Source: Aaosphaeria pasadenensis
Taxonomy: Eukaryota; Ascomycota; Dothideomycetes; Pleosporales
Assembly (NCBI GenBank): GCA_022813625.1
Contig: JAKLMB010000041.1
Location: 241,626 to 305,625, forward strand
Length of the DNA: 64,000 nucleotides
Direction of reading: 5' to 3'
Within the stretch, counting starts at the first letter, position 1. Every line of letters starts with the position of its first letter. A program made the translations under genes and the position numbers. Shown piece after piece: positions 23,349 through 35,149 of the stretch. The notes under the pieces were generated by a model. It ran no database searches. It was not told where the DNA came from and saw only the letters and a program-made list of their open reading frames with translations.

Positions 23349-24630
23349 GAGATGAAACGGCGATTGGTAGCTCAAATTTTGACAAAATTTCGGAGCGCTA
23401 TAAAGCAGAAACAGAATCTGTAGAATAATCTGCCATTCGAAAACATGGCGGCTTATGTTGGTTCTGTGGCAATGCCATGGCTTAATCTTCACGCTGTTGC
23501 GCTCAAATGATGGCTATGCAAAAATTGTCGATCGTGACGGCGATGATACAAGATGCCGGACATCGACACTCCATAACCCCAGCTTTCGGAAGGTCGTACA
23601 GCAGCGGGAATGCAGGGCGTTCCTCCCAACCTGCAACTTAGTCCCCGAGACTGGCTGACTGGGAACCCAGACCCCACACGAACATACAGACATCTTCCGG
23701 CTAATAACCAAAGGGGAGCAATTGTGGCCTTGTCCAAACCAATCAGCAGGCATACTAATTCTACCTGGGAACTGCGATACCAACGATCCAGAGGAATATG
23801 CTGGATTGCTGATTTACATTATCTAGGTAGCCTGGCCTGGTCGGGTTCTAATTCTTTAACACCATATCAGGGATGGTTGATTCGCGCAAGGATTTAGGAA
23901 GCGTGCGAAACGCCAGCGACGACATTGTGCAGGAATCAGGGGCTTTAGGGAAGGTGACAATCTGCATCATATATCGTTTGCCTTCTTTTAATCTACAAGA
24001 CATACTCGTTGTCGCGCTCGCTACCACCATAGGATTCTCGTAGACCGACGTACTGAACAATGTCTCACCTGCCTTCCTACACATCGTTTCAATGTCATAT
24101 TGTTGAACTGCATGGCATACGAAAGCTAGAACATAGATGGAGTATGCTCTGGCTTTGCGATTTTACGGGCGATCTAGGGAAGTGCAGCCAGTCTTGCTAA
24201 CAGATATTAGATATGTACGGATTTGTCGTTGCGCATAGTAGCACGCAATAGATGTACCGCCCAATGGGTTTCAGATGTGCGTACATGACGTCCATTTATC
24301 TAGGTAAACATATCACAGTTGCCATGGGGTGGGAATTCAACTCTTCAGAGAATAGACATGTGAGATTATAATACTGACCTGCAAACTTATCATCTCAGAA
24401 GACTCCGGGTCCTCCACTGTCACCCATTATATATTATCAAATTATAATGAAATTGAGAAGAACCAGTAAGAGCAGATGTATATTAGACAATCATATGGCA
24501 CAACTATGCACCATACGGGCACATTAATCTCGTGATTTAAACATCACACGTAGTATCATCCTAGCTGTTTGAATCCACCAACCAATGGACGAGCCTCATC
24601 CATCCGTCGAGACAGCCTTTGCTCCCCAAT
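23349..24630. other. Intergenic, no supported gene
   Basis: About 1.3 kb. Short ORFs on both strands near 23490-24084 have no family signature. The left end should be the promoter of the second Sat4 gene. Confidence 0.5.
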
Positions 24631-24823
24631 TCATTTAGACGGATCGCGCTCAATTGGAATGGCATTGATTTCAGCAATCGCTGCCTCGTTTAACTCTGCT
24701 TCTGAGGCAATAGTTAGAGACTGGATTGTAGGGAAAGGTAGGGTAAAGACCTCGGAGAAGGATTGGGTTTGCGAAAACTGCTGCAGCAGAGGCGAGGAGA
24801 AGAAGGAACTTGAAGGAAGCCAT
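24631..24823 (-). CDS. Small secreted peptide ORF, possibly frameshifted
   Basis: ATG at 24823 opens a 50-aa frame (stop at 24671) that begins MASFKFLLLLASAAAVFA, a clear signal peptide, and ends with a dibasic site (RVKRGSDC). In the +1 frame, the sequence after the signal reads QSFSEVFTLPFPTIQ...AELNEAAIAEINAIPIERD and stops at 24631. That reading looks more protein-like, so a one-base indel in the CT-rich signal region may have shifted the gene. It lies about 0.9 kb from a UstYa-family gene, and UstYa proteins often act on secreted precursor peptides. No repeated core peptide is visible. It may be a precursor relic, an effector-like peptide or chance. Confidence 0.35.
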
Positions 24824-25746
24824 TTTGTGATAATAGGCAGGTAAGGTGTATCAGTATGACTCAAGCTGGAACTTTTGGAGCTGAATATTGTATAGTGGAT
24901 AAGGAAAGAAGTCGAGGATCTGTACATTTAAATATTCGACAATTATGAATCTCTGGGCGCAACCCTACGTATGCCGAGCGAGGTTCGTGCAACAACATCC
25001 AACATGTCCTCAGAGCTCAAAAAACAAGTTTGAACAAATCCGAACATCGGAAGAATTTGACGACTGTGCATCGGCTGTCTCCAACAATGAGGTAGTGTAC
25101 ATCACTCAATGAATCCTTACCATCTACCTCAATCATCGGACCCCAAATTTGCGATAGTAACAGGGTAGCCGGTACTCTCAGAGAAAGAACAATAAAACAT
25201 GCATATGCATATAGTATACTGAATACTCCCTTGTCAGGGATATGCACAATCCTGTGCCGGACATCAAGATGCTGCAGCTGAATACGGCCTACTAACCAAA
25301 ACAATGTCGCAATGCGACCAGCATCTACCTTGAGAAAGGAGGCGACCAGTTTCCTCAAAGACGTCATCCCAAACTGTATTCAAATTCAAGGAATTAGATC
25401 CTTGACATATTCTCTCGAGCGATGGGAGAAAGGACTTCGGTGGCAAGTAATACTTGGTATGGGCCTATACAATCCGAAGGTGTCGAGAAATCTAGGCCCC
25501 AAATACTCCGTTGTTGACATAGCTGGGCAATTCGTCATGCATCAAGTATGACGAAATCGTACATTTCTATTCAAAACACGGTGCCATCGCAGGTCGAATA
25601 AGGACAGTGGTCTTGTAGGCGTGTGCACTATGTAAGTGTGGGGACGTCCCAACCCTGTAATATACTATCGTCGTTGCTTATGATTATTCAACAAAGAACC
25701 TTTTCACTCCACCAAAAGCTTTCCTCTGATCCAGGCATCGCACACT
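24824..25746. other. Intergenic, possible decayed coding on minus strand
   Basis: Protein-like fragments on the minus strand (for example NTVWDDVFEETGRLLSQ near 25330-25380) are broken by stops. I do not recognise the family and cannot support a gene. Confidence 0.4.
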
Positions 25747-26774
25747 TTGACCTTAACAATGAAAGAGCAGCCTGACGAGCGCTTGTTGCTCGACGAGGAG
25801 GATGCGCCGTATGCGATCTGGAAAGATCGACATGCGTCGTCGTCTCTACGAATTGTGAACACAACTTTCCTGGCATTGCTCATAAGAATTTTAATTCATC
25901 TTTGCTTTGCAATTATTATTCTACTCATATTGGTGTTTACCTGCCCGCAATTTCTTTTAAGCTGTCTTCAAAATATGCCAGGCAGCCACATTGAGTATGC
26001 ATACAAGCACTGTAAGTCACCCACAGTAGATCGAAGGAAGTAACTGACTTTTGAAGTTCCTCTACGCTCTGAAGTTCAATGGACAACGCATCCCGGTGAC
26101 CCAGATTATTGGTCAAATACGCTTTACATGGGTGAAGCATCAGTTGAGAGTGATTTGGCATGGAACAAGCTCATAAGACGTACGATTGTGCTTTCTAAGA
26201 ATGTAACCCACTGACATGAATCATAGGGCACGGATTCCGAGCTTTCCAGAAAGAAGCCGAGCAATTGAATCTAACAAGCAGCCTTCCTCTCAAAGAAGGG
26301 GGAGTGTCTGCAAGTTTGGGCGTCGACCACAACCTTCACTGCTTGGTAAGATGGGCAAAGGTGTTTTCCAAATACCCCTACTAATAATTTCAATGCAGCG
26401 CCATTTCAAGCAATGGTACTTTCGGGACTACTACTACAGAAACAAAACTGTTGAAGACTTAGCTTGGCTCGAGGGTCACACCTGTGCGTATCTCACAAAG
26501 AACATATCTGTATTCATTTATATCTAGCTAAACATTCCAAGTGCACTGCTTGGAGACTTTGAGAAAATCGGTGATGTGCTTCCCTGATCTGAATCTCAGT
26601 CCCTACTATATGGTACCTGAGCAGCCTCATCATCCGACTCATATTAGCACATGGGGGAAAAGGCAGTGTGTGGATTATGACATGCTGAATACCGCCCTGG
26701 ATAGGAGACGGTATTCTCGGTCGGAATACGGCGAAGATGTCAATCGTTTACTTGACGCAGCTAATCGTGATTAG
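25747..26774 (+). CDS. UstYa-family (DUF3328) oxidase
   Basis: Exons 25747-26011, 26057-26179, 26227-26345, 26399-26483 and 26542-26774 join in phase to give 274 aa. A cytosolic N-terminus is followed by one membrane helix (residues about 40-67). The lumenal domain carries WSNTLYMGEASVESDLAW and the two HxxHC motifs that define the family: HNLHC at the end of exon 3, and HTLHC, restored across the last intron and followed by LETLRKSVMC. UstYa proteins carry out oxidative cyclisation or chlorination in ustiloxin and related RiPP pathways, and some nonribosomal ones. Both motifs are intact, so it is probably active. The partner substrate is unknown. A second in-frame Met at 25759 is an alternative start. 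Confidence 0.88.
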
Positions 26775-27773
26775 TTCGTCGAGATCGCAAATACAGTAGG
26801 GTGCGAGAACAGGAGGAACAAAAGCGTATCCAAGGGAGTAGCTTTTGAGATTATTAGGCCATAGCGAAAATTCGTTCCACTCTCGAAACCGTAGTTTGAT
26901 AGGATAGGTAGTTCACTGATGAAATCTGCAATAATTGTTGCACAGCTTTCTCCATTCTTTGGTACTCTGTGAGAAATCCAACCCCATGCTACGTGCATCT
27001 GCTTTTGCTGGACAGGACAAACCAACAAGGTGGCAAAGTCAACGATTTCGAGGGACAAAGGTTATATGCAATCGACCGAGGATGGTCCTATGTTATCGCC
27101 AACATACGGGTTTCCAGACGTGCAGGTTTGCAGAAGCGAAGCGACCACCAGACATAACTTCACATGCAACAGAGATCCAGCGCACCGGGACGTTTCCTTC
27201 GTTTTGACTGCGGGATGACGATGACGACCAAGACTATGAGCGAATTTGGGATTCGCTTGTTCCCCGAGGTTACACAGCCAATACAGCTAACACCGGGAAG
27301 GACTGCGCCGCATATTGGTCTCGTCGTGCTGCACCGTTATGATCTCATAGACTGGGGGCTGTTGAAGACAAATTCCGGTTAGCGCCTTGGCGCACAGTTG
27401 TCTCCTGTGAAGTACCACTCTACCGGATTCATTCTCCAGGCTTTGTTGACCAATTATATATGGGCCTACTATATTCAAATGTATGAGCGGTAACAGCTGG
27501 CTAGTATTCCATGGAGGACGAATAGTATGCTTCTTTGATTAACGCGCCATTTCCTTTAGGTTTTTATGAAGATACGTTCCGCCGGTTTGGATGTCAAGGT
27601 TGATAATTTTGAAGAGGGCCTTCTACAGGCACACTTGGAGTTTGGGCGAATGATCACTTACCATTCATTTGCTCTACAATTTTCTTATTTCAACCAGGTC
27701 TGGGGCGCTGTTCCTTCTCACATTCAAGGTGTGAGATCGTTTCTCTTCACCAACACTAGAATCGACCAAGAGT
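26775..27773. other. Intergenic, possible gene remains
   Basis: About 1 kb between the UstYa and MFS genes. Around 27225-27360 one frame reads DDDDQDYERIWDSLVPRGY, faintly like a UstYa segment, but it is followed by a stop and no HxxHC motif is near. The rest has no recognisable content. Confidence 0.4.
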
Positions 27774-29565
27774 ATGGCTGCCATTAACGCATCGATTGCC
27801 ACGTCGCAAGATATTTCCATCAAAGACCAACATTCAAACAATGCAATAGACGAAAAACGGGAAAACATAGCGGCTGATGCAATAGTCATACTTCCAAAAG
27901 CCGAGGAGGCATCATGGCAACAACAGCCCAGTAACCCGTTGCGATGGTCTAGTACGCGTAAATGGACAAATATCATACTCATAGCAGTGGCAAACTTCTT
28001 CGCGTACGTTAAAAGCTTCTCATTAATTAATCCATCTTTTTATTCTCCTCGCACTGGAGGCTTGATCATGCACTTACTGGTACTTTCGACTTGCAGGCAA
28101 ATGGCCTACACGGCCTTCCAACCAGCTTTGCCGACGATTATGAATGACCTACACGTCATGTCCAATCGAGGCTCTCTTTCAACTCTCACCATATCGATAA
28201 ACATATTGGGATATGTATTCGGGCCGATTTTCATTGCTCCTGTGTCCGAACATGTCGGCCGGAGAACCGTCCTGATCATCTCAATTCCAGTCTTGATCAT
28301 CTCAATAGTCGGGCCAGGTGCTGCAACTAATATCGCCATGTTTCTTGTTTTTCGAGCGCTAGGAGGATTTCCTACGACATCCTTGAATTTAATCAGTTAT
28401 GCAATTGTCGCCGACCTTTTGCCAGTAGAGAAGAGAGGGCTTGGTATGAGTATCGTTCTAGCTGGACCCAGCATTGTCAGTGACCCTAGTGCTTATATAC
28501 TTCTCCTGCCCGAAGAATAAACTGACATTTGATTCCAGGGACCGACATTGGGCAAGTGAATCGTTCTTGTTCCAGACATAATATGTACTAACATGAAACA
28601 AGGGCCCCTGACCGGCGGATACATCACTCAGTACATTGGCTGGAGATGGATTTTCTGGATTTACACGATAGCCGTGAGTTTTGACAGAGTAAAAACGTTC
28701 CATGCGTCTCACGAAACACCAGGCGGGCTTTTGCGGTAGTTTGGTGATTCTCGTATACAGAGAAACTTACAATCCCATTCTTGAGCGCCGATATTACACT
28801 TCTCGGCTCAACAAACAAAACAACGCCATCCTCGATACTCAGTCCGAACGTTTGCCATTCACACTCCCACCCGATTTGAAGCCCCCTCCATCGCTTCGGC
28901 AAGCATGTGTTCGACCGTTTAAACTTATGCTAACACCTGTCGTAATCTACGCTACGTTTGTCTGCTCTATCGCAAACAGTTATCTTGTTTTTTCGCTAGC
29001 AACCTTGGGCACGTCTTTCCAAAAGCAGTACGGGTTTTCTGCGTCTCAAAGTGGTCTCGCATACCTCGGCATGACCGTCGGCTTCACAATCAGCCAGCTC
29101 ACTGCTGGACTTCTTTCGGACAGATACATTAAACGAAAAACGAACAACGGTGAACTCACCGCCAAGCCAGAGCATCGGCTCCCGATACTCATGATAGGCG
29201 CTGTAATGCTCCCAGCTGGTTTCGTTGTCTATGGCTGGGGTCTTGAGTACCAGGTTCAGTGGATAATCCCCATCATTGGGAGTGCTCTAATCTCGTTGGG
29301 TGTGATGTACAACTTCATGCCGGTTCAAATGTACGTCGTCGACAGCTTCACCATATATTCTGTCAGCGCAACCGGAGCTGTAGGCATAATTCGTTCGATC
29401 ATCACTACTGTGTTTCCCCTGGCGGGGGATCCTTTGTATACCAGCTTAGGTTATGGATGGGGCAACACATTGCTGGCATTTATTGCCCTGAGCAGTTTGC
29501 CGATGGCAATTATCTTTTGCAGGTACGGGGAGAAGTGGAGACTCAAATACCCACCGAAGTTCTAA
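27774..29565 (+). CDS. MFS transporter, DHA1-like multidrug family
   Basis: Five exons (27774-28003, 28097-28475, 28540-28552, 28603-28673, 28723-29565) give 511 aa with about twelve helices. Family marks are QMAYTAFQPALPTIMNDL in helix 1, the loop GPIFIAPVSEHVGRRTVL, motif C as GPTLGPLTGGYITQYIGWRW, and RETYNPILERR after helix 6. The GPTLG segment is encoded by a 13-nt micro-exon, and the next intron begins with GC (GCAAGT), a permitted rare donor. The protein would sit in the plasma membrane and export a small molecule. Its place beside the P450 and near the polyketide synthase suggests efflux of the cluster product. Confidence 0.9.
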
Positions 29566-30020
29566 TACACATACGTCGTCACTAGTAGTCAACACCTTGG
29601 GCAGAACACATGCAGGTATATTCAAGGGTCAGATAGTAGTGTCTAGAGTCGCCGTCAAACAGATCAAGATATAGCCGGACATGAACATATTTTATCGGTC
29701 TCAAGGTACTTTGAAGGTAAACGCAACACGGGAAGGCTGAGTCTAGTAGTGTGGCGCAGCAATGGTCCCTTATTGACGTAGCACACCGCCTAATGTTCAT
29801 CTTGGATAATTGTTCCTTGCTCCTTTCTCATTCATTATATTCGTCCCCCAAGAGACAGAGTTATGCCTCACGCCAAAGTCTAGTAGTGGAAACTGAATTA
29901 CACACAAATAAGGTATTTCTACTGAGCCATTATATTCCAGCTGCTTTGACTCCAATCTTGCCCATTGAGACGTGCGTTCAATCTCTTCAACGCATATTAC
30001 GCCAAACCTCGAGGGTGACT
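29566..30020. other. Intergenic, upstream of P450
   Basis: About 455 bp, probably the MFS 3' end and the promoter of the P450 at 30021. Nothing else recognisable. Confidence 0.6.
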
Positions 30021-31768
30021 ATGGTTCTGTCCAAGTTGTTCGTCACCGTTAGCACATCAATTGCCACCGTCCTGATCTATGTACTTATCGCCGGCTACCG
30101 TCAACGCTCTAGAATCTATCGTCTACAACAACAAGGCGTTGTAAGTTTGGTTCTGTCTTCTGAACTCTGTGGGCGTTGCTGATACTGACTCTTCAGGCCA
30201 TAGCCGATGGATGGAGCTGGTGGTTTGGCCATCTTCTTGTCCTCAACAAGAAATTAAGAACGTTGCCGCATGACGCAAACATATTCATGGTGATGGACGA
30301 TGTCATCAACAAACACGAAGATACAGGATATTTCGTCATGGACTACTGGCCTATGTTTCAGCCCGTCCTGCTGACATTTAGCCCCGAGATTGCGGCACAG
30401 GTGTCAAGCAGACGCGATTTTCCCAAGCCTGCTGATCAAGAAAATTCTTTCCGACCGATCATCGGGGGCCCAAGTCTTATCACCATGCACGAGACGCAAT
30501 GGAAGTTCTGGAGATCGCTTTTCAACAATGGGTTCAGTGCATCGCATATGCTGAGTCTTGTTCCCAGTTTAGTCGATACCGTAGATATCTTCTGTGAGCA
30601 ATTGTTTGCTCACATAGATGGGGATATATTCTTCCTGGACGATATGGCCATGCAGCTAACTATGGATATCATTATAAAGACAACTCTCGATATTGACTTG
30701 GATAATCAGCGGGCTGAACATCAGCTCTCCCATGCGTTGAATACTATTCTGGACTGGCACTCGTTCTGGGACCCGCGGATTCTCCTCAATCCTCTAAGAC
30801 TTCCGGTTCAGTGGTACTATGGTCGTTTTATGGATCGTTTCATAAAGGCGCAATTACAGAGACGGTTTGAAGAAATGAAGGCAGAGCGCAGCGCTTCTCC
30901 TTCCAGCCAGATCAAGAAAGCCAAATCTGTCATCGCACTCGCTCTCGAAGAACACATGTCTCTGAAGCATAAAGAGGGCAAACAGGCTTCAAATGATTTG
31001 AAACTTGATCCGCAGTTCGCAAATATCGCTGCAAATCAAATTCGAATGTTCTTATTCGCGGGAAATGATAGCACAGCTACGACTCTGGTGTATACCTACC
31101 ACCTGCTCTCACAAAATCCGTTGGCTCTCGCTAAACTCAGAGAAGAGCACGCTTTAGTATTTCATTCTTTCGAAGCCGGAGATCAGCTAAGAGAAGACCC
31201 ATCCTTCATTAATCAATGTCCATACACTCTAGCTGTTATCAAAGAAGCCCTTCGTTTGTTCCCTGCTTCGTCAGCTATTCGAGATGGCATTGTGGGTGTA
31301 TCTCTCGTTGATAGTAAGGGAGATCAGGTGCCGACAGAAAATCTCAATGTGACGATCATGCATCGCTACATACACATACACCCTCAATTCTGGCCGCGTC
31401 CTCTGGAATTTGTCCCGGAACGCTGGCTTGTCGGACCTGGACATCCTTTATATCCCAAATCACCATTGACTTCATACCGACCGTTCGAGCACGGAACTCG
31501 AAACTGTATTGCCCAGACGCTTGTGTATAACGAGTTACGTGTAGCTCTCATCATGACTGCCCGGAAATTCGATATCAAGCCTGCTTATGAAGAGTGGGAT
31601 TGCCGAGAAAAGAGCAGACAAGGAATTTTTGCAACCATGATGAAAACGTTGGGCTTGAAGGGGGAACAGCACAAGACTGTTCTAGGCGAGCGTGCTTATC
31701 AAACGAGCAGGTCGGGCGCACATCCTGCGGATAGGTATCCATGCCGTGTGAGTCTTGCGCAGGGCTAG
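30021..31768 (+). CDS. Cytochrome P450, StcS/AflN-like
   Basis: Exons 30021-30140 and 30197-31768 give 563 aa. An N-terminal membrane anchor (residues about 5-25) is followed by the P450 fold. The I-helix is A328-G-N-D-S-T333, the K-helix ALRLFPASS carries ExxR, PERWL precedes the haem loop, and the haem ligand is Cys477 in FEHGTRNCIAQ. The RDG after the K-helix and the long C-terminus resemble the clan containing the sterigmatocystin/aflatoxin enzyme StcS/AflN. This is a resemblance, not proof of the same reaction. It lies on the same strand behind the exporter and probably oxidises the aromatic polyketide at the ER membrane. Confidence 0.9.
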
Positions 31769-32904
31769 TCTGTGGTGTTCATGTACAAAATCTTTCAAGA
31801 AACTTGTCCGGTTTCACTCGTTTGACGACTCAATCGTAGCTATCCATTTCAAATTTCAACTTCCATTGAATGAAATCAGTGTGCCACTGAAACATCGAAC
31901 CCCTACAAAAAGAGGATGAGAAAGAGCTATGAACATTTACTGTGCAATCTCAATTCACGCTTTTGACATACATTATCTGCTAATTCACAATTAAATGTTG
32001 ATCATTGATACGTCTTTGATGCAGGCTGGCTCTTGCTACAGAGATTGGTTTGATGGAGATCACATCTTTGGACGTTATTGAAAGAATTGGAACTAATCAG
32101 GCTAGCCTTTTTTCCAGTCACGGCATTAAGAAATGGAGGGATAATGGTTGTTATGATTTATGCAAGAGCGAATCTCGCTGGTGTAATAGCTTTCCTAGAA
32201 GAGGCAAACACATGTGTTGCATGGTTACATTTCACGTCTTGGAAACCTCGCCCAGATTTGAGTGTCACGACTCCAGTTATTATGCTTGATAATATATCTG
32301 AAATCAGCTACTTCAAAATCGCCATTCCAAACATTCGTGGGGGGTGCCGAGTAGTCTCGGACTTCAACATTGGCTTGCCATAGAAGTAGTAATATCTTAT
32401 TAAAGTAATTCCAATTTGCATCAACATCTCCGTAGACTGGGACCACATGATTCAAGTTTAAGGAAGATTAAGAGACACATAGACGGGGATCAATATTCTT
32501 GATACATAATGGGAACCAGGTGTGCATCACCTTATAAACCTATGTAAGGATTGAGCGACCTCCATATGGCTCTGACCTACCAAGGCTTTAATGACACTTC
32601 ACTCACGGGCTTGTGTAAGAGCAAGAGACGTAAGATTCTGCAGCCCCCAATGTGAATATTAGAAGATGCAAAGAACTGGGCAAACATACTCTGAGCCGTG
32701 ATTCGAGGAGTCTTACAGGTCCTCGTCTAAGTGGATGACCATAAACCCGCCGGCTGCAGGTGGATTTCTAAATCCGCCGAATGGATTGCCACCATTACAG
32801 GGCAACATAGTATCATTGGTCTTCTTTTCGGCACATATTCTGGTTCTCTCCACTAAACTCAGCATTGCAAAAGAATCTCCACTTCTTGGTGAGCTACGGT
32901 AACA
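31769..32904. other. Intergenic, no supported gene
   Basis: About 1.1 kb. A 101-aa ORF at 32078-32383 has no recognisable motif. The right end should hold the promoter of the third Sat4 gene. Confidence 0.5.
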
Positions 32905-34245
32905 ATGTCTACTCCACCATCCCATGAGCCAAATTATGACGATAGGGGACCGGGTCTCATCGTTATGGCGTCCATATCTATCGCTGTGTCTACGATCGCA
33001 GTAGTTGTTCGGCTTTGGTCTCAATTAGTGGTAACCAGACGCAGACTTGGGTGGGACGATGTTGCTCTCCTATTCACACTTGTAAGGTTTTGTCTGGAGA
33101 ACTCAATATTGATCAACTTGCTAACACGTTCGGTATACAGTTGTTCTCACACCTTACTCTGGGGACGCTGATAGCCTGGGTGTACTATGGTTTCGGAAAG
33201 CACCAGTGGATGGTGCCTATACAAAACATGAAGTCGCTTCTTCTCTGTTTCCACCTCTATAAGACGTGGTACAACACGGTCATCTGGCTTATGAAGTTGA
33301 GCGCTTTAACACTCTACGCGCGCCTGTTTCGGGTCTCCAAAAGGATGCGACAAGTTCTATGGGGGTTCGGTGTTATTGTTACGCTATGGTGGGCAGCTAT
33401 CGCAGTAACATCTTGGATGGAATGCCATCCGCGGATGAAAACGCTGGATCCCACGATCCCTGGGGAGTGTCCAGGACTAGGAATGCCGTATTACTATGCG
33501 CTCGCCATTATCAATCCAATCTTCGACTTCATAATTCTCCTCCTACCCGTACCGCTTATCTGGCAGCTTTATATGCCTACAGGCAAAAAGCTGCTCGTCG
33601 TGGCAGTGATGCTTTTTGGATATTCGTAAGGATTTGATTGAACATTCTTTTATATCTTGAATCTCACTGATCGTATGCACTAGGTCGGCATTCTTGTCCT
33701 TGGGAAGATTTATCATCATTGTTCGCAGGCCAGAGTTGCTTGCAAGTTACAGTCCCACTGCCGATCCAACCTGTACGTTGCGATTCTCGCATATTCACTC
33801 TATTTTCCAACCTTCCTAACATTTAATTTTAGGGGACAATGTACCATTGATCTATGTTTCCTCCCTCGAGGCCCCCTTTGCCATTGTTGCTCTTTCCGGA
33901 CCCCCAGTTAACCAGTTCCTGAAACGCGCAAAGCAATTTGGATGGCGGTCGCTGCTTTCTTCGCGAGAGTACCCGTCCCATCAGTATGCCTCTCATCGCG
34001 GAAATTTCGTTGGAGGGGGTAACAGCACCAAAGGGAGCAGAACGACCGCACCTAAGAGCAATAATAATGAGTCTGAAGAAGATATTCTCGGTCCAGTAAG
34101 ACCACAGTATGAAGAGCGCAACGAAACGTTGAACAACCATTCGAACGCGGTTGGTGGAAACAGCGCATACTTAGATTTGAACCATGTGCCTTTGGGATCA
34201 ATTCGTGTTGATAAGAACATTAGTATCATCAACAATAACAGGTAA
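32905..34245 (+). CDS. Sat4/Pth11-like rhodopsin-domain membrane protein (third copy)
   Basis: Exons 32905-33081, 33141-33625, 33684-33772 and 33833-34245 give 387 aa in phase. The order GLIVMASISIAVSTIAVVVRL, then LGWDDVALLFTL, then VIWLMKLSALTLYARLF, then PYYYALAIINPIFDFIILLL, then PVPLIWQLYMPTGKKLLVVA, then DNVPLIYVSSLEAPFAIVAL is diagnostic of the rhodopsin/Sat4 family with about seven helices. The tail is Asn/Ser-rich and cytoplasmic. It lies between a P450 and the AflR-like regulator, inside the polyketide cluster. Some cluster-encoded relatives are suspected of membrane tailoring or sensing. Neither can be told from sequence. It is intact. Confidence 0.9.
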
Positions 34246-35149
34246 CTCTAGCATGGATTGTATTGTAGATTATCTCCTGCTTGTAATATTTTACCTCAAG
34301 CCTTCAAAGCTTGCTAGAGAACATTTTGTATAAAAGAATGATTTAAATCCCTATACGATCAATTTTCCTACGCGGGATTATAGCATCAATCCTACTAATG
34401 ATGTTTCTTTCAAAATAAGGTATCAAAGCAGATGTCTTCTACCAAACAGGTAACCCAGAAATTGCGACGGCCCATAGCTATGTCGGCAAATAATAGGCTA
34501 TAAAATCGTTCACATCGAAGAGTACTGCTGACGATCTTGTCACCTCGCATAATTTCAACACCACCTATTCCGAATGCTAAGACATACCTTGCAGATTCGT
34601 GAACAGAAAGGTGCGTCGCGTTCATTGTATCTGCATGCAGGAGGCACGGGGCGAAGCGCTTAGGAGCCGTGCCCGTTGGTTGCCCTGCAGTCACTATCCA
34701 AAGGAGAGGAGAGTTCTGCAAATCACACGTTCGAAAGGTACGGAATTAAGAGTTCCGTACTTAGATAACAAATCTCACTCATGATGAGGTTCCAGAATGG
34801 GATTTCGCAAGGTTGTGGCTTACGGGAAGCAGTGGTATGCCTTGAATCAATTTAGCTTTTCTTGAATAGTGCAGAAATCGGTTCACAGTCATCTTACCTG
34901 TGATCCAACCATTACTAGTACTCTCCCTCTACCTGCCAAATGTGGAGAATGACTTCACCTAAGCCTGCATCACACTTGCCGCAGAATCACATATCAATGA
35001 ATACGCCCCGAGTCTTCGATCATTGGCTATTAATTTCGGGTTACACGACGGCGGGCATTAGAATTTGACATTGCCCTACAGCCTTGGGGGGCGCAAATTC
35101 AGCTGGAACGGGAACGTAATCATATTGGTCTCCAAGTGAAGATAATGGA
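34246..35149. other. Intergenic, upstream of cluster regulator
   Basis: About 900 bp with no supported gene. It should contain the promoter of the regulator at 35150. Confidence 0.55.

Noticed and set aside
27225..27360. Fragment reading DYERIWDSLVPRGY, possibly a second UstYa gene
   Set aside because: Resemblance is faint, a stop follows and no HxxHC motif is nearby.
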